From assembly GCA_014379065.1 (NCBI GenBank), contig JACMMM010000779.1:1-8804 (forward strand): 8,804 bases of DNA. Direction: 5' to 3'. The notes beneath the pieces are model-generated. The model ran no database searches and was not told the origin of the DNA. It saw nothing but the letters and a program-made list of their open reading frames with translations. This DNA comes from Saprospiraceae bacterium. GTDB lineage: Bacteria > Bacteroidota > Bacteroidia > Chitinophagales > Saprospiraceae. Shown piece by piece: positions 5,682 through 8,804 of this stretch; positions within the stretch are counted from its first letter, which is position 1; each line of letters starts with the position of its first letter. The position numbers were made by a program, and so were the translations under genes.

Positions 5682-8185
5682 CGAATCAGTGTCACATCGC
5701 CTTTCTTTTTCTCAACAATCCCGTCATAATATTCCAATTCCAGATAGTAAATGTACACCCCTGTTGGGGCGGGTTTTTTCCTAAAAACGCCGTCCCAACC
5801 CTGTTGTTCATCGTTGGGTGGAAAGTCGTAGCGTTCAAAAACAAGGTCGCCCCAGCGGTCGTAAAAGCGCAGCACTTTTATTTTTGAAATGCATTCCAGC
5901 TTCGTGAATGCTGTGAGACGATCATTCTGTCCGTCATCGTTTGGACTAAAAACATTGGGAACATAAACGGAACGCTCACATTCTGGAATCTCCACAAAAA
6001 CCCAAATATCCTCTCCGGCACGACATCCTGCCGAATCCTTTACAAGTACTTGATAGCCAAGCGATCCAGTCAATGTAGCGGTCGGGTTTTGTAGCGTTGG
6101 GTCGTCCAATCCCGTCGCTGGCGACCATTGAATTTCTGTGTTTAAGGAGGCAAAAACCTGTAGCGGTAAAGCTACAGGTTGGTTCCATTTCGTGGTGACA
6201 GTATCGGGTAATGAAATGGAAAGCGTTGACTGACTTATGATGAATGTGGCCAGAGTATCACAGCCATTTCCCGATGTTGGCAATATGGTAGTTATCGTTG
6301 CAGGATTCCCGTAAGATACGCCAGCAATTACCACTGAATCGCCAGGACATAGGTGGATGTTCTCTGCAAATGTTGGGAGCGCTTGAGCCGTCGCCACGAT
6401 GGAAAGTATTGTGTCACAAGCGGTTAGGCTTTGGATGGTGTCAAGGAAGGTTATGCTCTGCGTGAACACATGGCCATAAGAGACCATTGTATCGCCCGCA
6501 CAAAAATTAATTTGTACGCTCTTCGGTATCAGAGAAGTTGAAAATGCAAACAGGGTTAAAATGGTGTCGCAGCCTAAGTTTCCTGTCAAAGTATCCGTAT
6601 AAACACCCGACTGGCTAATCAGAAGCCCGTAAGCCATTGTGGTGTCTCCCTCACAAAAAGACAGGTTTTCACTACGCGCGACAAAGGACTGGTAGGCTGC
6701 ATTCACCATAAAAAAGGTGTCGCAACCATCGGGATTCGAGGCGGTTTTTGAAAACAGGCCCTCTTTTGTAATCGTGATGCCATGGGAAATGACTGTATCG
6801 CCTTGGCAAAACTGAATGCTGTCTTGTACCTCGATTTGGTTGTTGAAATCAGAAAAAAAGCCAAACCGGGTCCCTGTGGCTAGTTCAGCCCCGCACAAAA
6901 AACCTGCGTGAAACTTCCCGAGTGTATTTTCCACAATAGAGGAAAACTGCGCTGGAACCGCAAACGCATCGAACGGCAAAACAGCCGCTACAAATTCACC
7001 GCCCGAACCGGGAACTACTGTAAAGGCTGAGGCAGGAATCAAGCTGGGACTTCCATTGAGCAAAAAACCGCCCTCAAATCCTGCACGCGTGGTCAACTCC
7101 AGCCAAAAAGGCTCATCCGTCGGTCGCACAAACCGAACAGAGGTAGAACCGGTGCAATCCAGCGGCGGCATGATCTCTCCCGAGACTTCGCAGCCATTGC
7201 CCGTCAATTGCAACACACCCACGGGCTCGGTAGCTTCGATGAAGTATTGCCCGCCATCAATATCCACCACAAAAGTCTCCCCCGCACCCACCACTCCGGC
7301 AAATAGACCATTCACTTTCAGCTGCGTCCCGGAAGTTGTTCCCACTACAAACGCTTTTTCAGTACCCGTCAGAAATCCTTTTTGCACGATGTAGCGCTTA
7401 CCCATTTTACTGGTAGGAATAATCTGGTCACCCATCAGGTCGCTGCAACTCCCGCCAAATACAACCCCACGGAGCAAATCATCCTCTATGGTCACTGCAA
7501 TCGGCTTATTGGCCACGATATGAGTTCCAGAAGGATGTTCATCGGGTTGCCAGCCAATGGCTTCTCCTGCCCAAGTCTGACCTTTTTGTAGCGTAATGGT
7601 AAAAGTGGCCCCGGCTGCGTGGCCCACAATTGCTTCGGTTGGCGTAATGGTCACATTGGTTCCATCTTCAGTCGCCACGATATTGAAAGAAGAACGGGGT
7701 ATAGGCAAATGGTTCGGATTGGTAGAATTCGGCAGGTATGTTTGAAAAGGCACATAAAACTCTTTTCCAAGCGCGTTTTTCCCCTTCATGGAAAATATCT
7801 CGGGATTGCATTGACAGCCCCCGATCACTTCATAATAAGCCGTTATGGGGGTAGTTGCAGTCATCAAAAAGCCGCGATTTAGAACAGTGTTCGCGGGCGT
7901 ACATTCCACGTTGTTAATACCAAAAAAGAGAGAGCTGATTTCCCCGCTTGTATTGGGCGGCAAAAAAATGGTTTGAACAGGAAAACCCGGATTGGCTGGT
8001 TGTGAAAGGATAATGGTTGCAGCAAATTCGTAAGTAGAAATCCTAAAAGTAACAGGGCGGTCATAGTCAACCGTCCCTTGTCCCTGTGTTACTTCGGGCG
8101 CAGCAAACCAGAATTCTGTGTCTTTTTGTCCCCAAACATACCCCACACATAAAAGGAACAATAGAAGCGTTAGGGATCTTTTCAT
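5678..8185 (-). CDS. IgGFc-binding-like secreted protein with Cys repeats and CHU_C (T9SS type B) C-terminal domain
   Basis: 835 residues. Residues 1-19 are a Sec signal peptide, probably cleaved at WG/Q. Residues from about 20 to 445 resemble the IgGFc-binding N-terminal domain family: KDTEFWFA at the start, GFLMTATTPITAYYE (105-119), FNIVATEDGTNVTI (167-180), GTHIVANKPIAV (220-231) and GDQIIPTSKMGKRYIV (252-267). Residues from about 455 to 650 hold four Cys repeats. Residues from about 657 to 733 form a PKD/Ig-like module (WSPATGLDDP at 687-696, DSAGC at 717-721). Residues 738-835 are a complete CHU_C/gliding-motility C-terminal domain (VYVPNVFSPNDDG, FYDRWG, GWDG, end GDVTLIR), the T9SS type B sorting signal. 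Export to the cell surface and an adhesive role are likely from the family; the ligand is unknown. Actual IgG binding should not be assumed. A -7 promoter element precedes it at 8216-8223. Confidence 0.9.
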   Translation of the reverse strand: MKRSLTLLLFLLCVGYVWGQKDTEFWFAAPEVTQGQGTVDYDRPVTFRISTYEFAATIILSQPANPGFPVQTIFLPPNTSGEISSLFFGINNVECTPANTVLNRGFLMTATTPITAYYEVIGGCQCNPEIFSMKGKNALGKEFYVPFQTYLPNSTNPNHLPIPRSSFNIVATEDGTNVTITPTEAIVGHAAGATFTITLQKGQTWAGEAIGWQPDEHPSGTHIVANKPIAVTIEDDLLRGVVFGGSCSDLMGDQIIPTSKMGKRYIVQKGFLTGTEKAFVVGTTSGTQLKVNGLFAGVVGAGETFVVDIDGGQYFIEATEPVGVLQLTGNGCEVSGEIMPPLDCTGSTSVRFVRPTDEPFWLELTTRAGFEGGFLLNGSPSLIPASAFTVVPGSGGEFVAAVLPFDAFAVPAQFSSIVENTLGKFHAGFLCGAELATGTRFGFFSDFNNQIEVQDSIQFCQGDTVISHGITITKEGLFSKTASNPDGCDTFFMVNAAYQSFVARSENLSFCEGDTTMAYGLLISQSGVYTDTLTGNLGCDTILTLFAFSTSLIPKSVQINFCAGDTMVSYGHVFTQSITFLDTIQSLTACDTILSIVATAQALPTFAENIHLCPGDSVVIAGVSYGNPATITTILPTSGNGCDTLATFIISQSTLSISLPDTVTTKWNQPVALPLQVFASLNTEIQWSPATGLDDPTLQNPTATLTGSLGYQVLVKDSAGCRAGEDIWVFVEIPECERSVYVPNVFSPNDDGQNDRLTAFTKLECISKIKVLRFYDRWGDLVFERYDFPPNDEQQGWDGVFRKKPAPTGVYIYYLELEYYDGIVEKKKGDVTLIR
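6155..6180 (-). repeat. Perfect 10-bp inverted repeat inside the adhesin gene
   Basis: AACCTGTAGC (6155-6164) and GCTACAGGTT (6171-6180) are perfect reverse complements around a 6-base loop. They lie in codons for the linker QPVALPLQV just before the PKD-like module. No T-run follows on either strand. Its role, if any, is unknown. Confidence 0.6.
6236..6823 (-). repeat. Four Cys-paired repeats (51-residue period)
   Basis: Within the adhesin, each unit follows the pattern FC.GDT...G......G....T....GCDTI. The first cysteines are at residues 460, 511, 562 and 613, a constant 51-residue (153-base) period. The second cysteines are at 488, 539, 590 and 642. Sequence between the motifs has diverged, so the array is old at DNA level. 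Such repeats are common in Bacteroidota surface proteins and probably form small disulfide-linked beta modules acting as a stalk (inference). Confidence 0.85.
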
Positions 8186-8215
8186 TTGACTAAGTAATTA
8201 GAGTGTTTAGAAGAG

Positions 8216-8223
8216 CAAAGGTA
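8216..8223 (-). promoter_or_regulatory. -7 promoter element of the adhesin gene
   Basis: On the - strand the bases read TACCTTTG, a full match to the Bacteroidota -7 consensus TAnnTTTG. It lies about 30 bases before the ATG at 8185, so the leader would be roughly 20-25 bases. No good -33 TTG is visible at the usual 17-23 base spacing; the nearest TTG is only 9 bases upstream. Confidence 0.6.
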
Positions 8224-8256
8224 AGGTACGGTCAAACGTATTCGGGTTAATAAACA

Positions 8257-8292
8257 GAGCCCCCTTCCCACAAACATGCGAGAAGGGGGCTC
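8257..8292 (-). terminator. Intrinsic terminator-like hairpin after the TonB-dependent receptor gene
   Basis: GAGCCCCCTTC (8257-8267) and GAAGGGGGCTC (8282-8292) form a perfect 11-bp GC-rich stem around a 14-base loop. On the - strand it lies about 53 bases after the receptor stop and is followed by the T-rich TGTTTATT. It separates the receptor gene from the adhesin promoter. A weaker 7-bp stem, TTGGTGA/TCACCAA (8305-8311 and 8324-8330), lies between the stop codon and this hairpin. Confidence 0.75.
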
Positions 8293-8345
8293 CTTCTTAA
8301 AATCTTGGTGACCAATTTACCAATCACCAATAATCAGTCACTACT

Positions 8346-8804
8346 TTAGAACTTAATACTCAGCTGCGCATTGAACATCCGGCCCAATTGGCTGAACTGT
8401 GAGCCGTTGTAGCCTAAGATGTCGTAACGTCCGCTAAAGCCCAAGAAGCCACGAAGCAGCGCCTTGTCATCTGCATTTGCAATGGCTGCTGAACCTTCTG
8501 CATCTAAGGCTACCAAATCCCATTTAGGCAACACGTCGAGCAGGTTGTTGCAGTTCAGGGAAAGCGACCAATGGTTGTTGAACATATAACCAATCGCCAA
8601 ATCCGTCACCACTGCAGGCTCGAACTCTGCCTTGATGTGGTTCATGATGGAGCCGCCGTTGTCCAAGTCCTGAAAGCGTGTAGGGCCAAACAACGTGTTG
8701 TTCAATCCAAACGACCATTTGCCCATAGTATAATCAAGCCCCAAAATAGACTTGTACTCTGGGCGGCTCTCGGTCAGCAAAGAGCGGATTTGTGCGTTCA
8801 GGAT
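8346..8804 (-). CDS. TonB-dependent outer-membrane receptor, C-terminal part (5' end outside window)
   Basis: The frame stays open to the right edge, so the in-frame TTG at 8780 is internal and only the last 152 residues are visible. They alternate short amphipathic beta strands and loops typical of the TonB-dependent receptor barrel: LGLDYTMGKWSFGLNNTLFG, then VVTDLAIGYMFNNHWSLSLNCNNLLDVLP (the family's N-L-x-D/N-x-x-P turn), ending in a final strand FNAQLSIKF with the terminal phenylalanine expected for outer-membrane barrel insertion. Such receptors import large substrates across the outer membrane using TonB energy. The plug domain and any carboxypeptidase-like extension that would hint at the substrate are outside the window, and no SusD partner is seen downstream. 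A hairpin terminator follows. Confidence 0.85.
   Translation of the reverse strand: MLNAQIRSLLTESRPEYKSILGLDYTMGKWSFGLNNTLFGPTRFQDLDNGGSIMNHIKAEFEPAVVTDLAIGYMFNNHWSLSLNCNNLLDVLPKWDLVALDAEGSAAIANADDKALLRGFLGFSGRYDILGYNGSQFSQLGRMFNAQLSIKF

Noticed and set aside
7056..7394. Open frame of 112 codons on the + strand opposite the adhesin gene
   Set aside because: It is a low-complexity Pro/Ser/Thr-rich translation, as expected antisense to a Gly/Val/Thr-rich gene, with no domain evidence.
5678..8185. Reading the N-terminal domain as a true IgG Fc-binding function
   Set aside because: The family name comes from an animal protein. In Bacteroidota surface proteins the domain does not by itself indicate antibody binding, and nothing else here suggests a host-associated lifestyle.
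8346..8780. A complete 144-residue protein starting at TTG 8780
   Set aside because: The frame stays open to the window edge, and the residues before 8780 continue a receptor barrel pattern, so this is the end of a larger gene.

Overview
The window looks like a chromosomal segment of a Bacteroidota bacterium, most likely from the Saprospiria (Haliscomenobacter/Lewinella-like) side. The protein families point this way: delta-60 repeat proteins with type IX secretion (T9SS) sorting domains, an IgGFc-binding-like surface protein ending in a gliding-motility-type C-terminal domain (CHU_C family), and a TonB-dependent receptor. Perfect or near matches to the Bacteroidota -7 promoter element TAnnTTTG, and the general lack of Shine-Dalgarno sites, agree. 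The genus is inference. No RNA gene, CRISPR array, transposase or attachment site was found, and no gene-free stretch exceeds 300 bases.

Layout. On the + strand there are six genes. First come two adjacent delta-60 repeat proteins: one cut by the left edge of the window (1-1260) and one complete (1299-2888). Next are two tandem paralogous lipoproteins (3011-3598 and 3632-4216), whose core resembles a stand-alone, partly decayed CHU_C-type domain. Last is a two-gene methyltransferase unit (4267-4986 and 4998-5681), of which the second gene is a clear FkbM-family member. On the - strand there is a large secreted adhesin-like protein (8185 to 5678), whose stop codon overlaps the FkbM stop codon tail to tail. 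Behind it is the 3' end of a TonB-dependent receptor gene cut by the right edge (8804 to 8346). A strong hairpin terminator and a clear -7 promoter element lie between these two - strand genes.

How the parts may fit together. Three proteins carry signals for T9SS export (type A sorting domains on the two delta-60 proteins, a type B/CHU_C domain on the adhesin), and two more are predicted lipoproteins. The window is therefore mostly cell-envelope and surface genes. The two methyltransferases are of kinds often found in surface-glycan loci, but no glycosyltransferase is visible here, so a link to the surface proteins is only a hypothesis. The most unusual element is the lipoprotein pair. Its core aligns with the CHU_C domain of the neighbouring adhesin, followed by a conserved Cys-rich tail. 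The two copies share a nearly identical 51-base block, although the rest of the genes has diverged.
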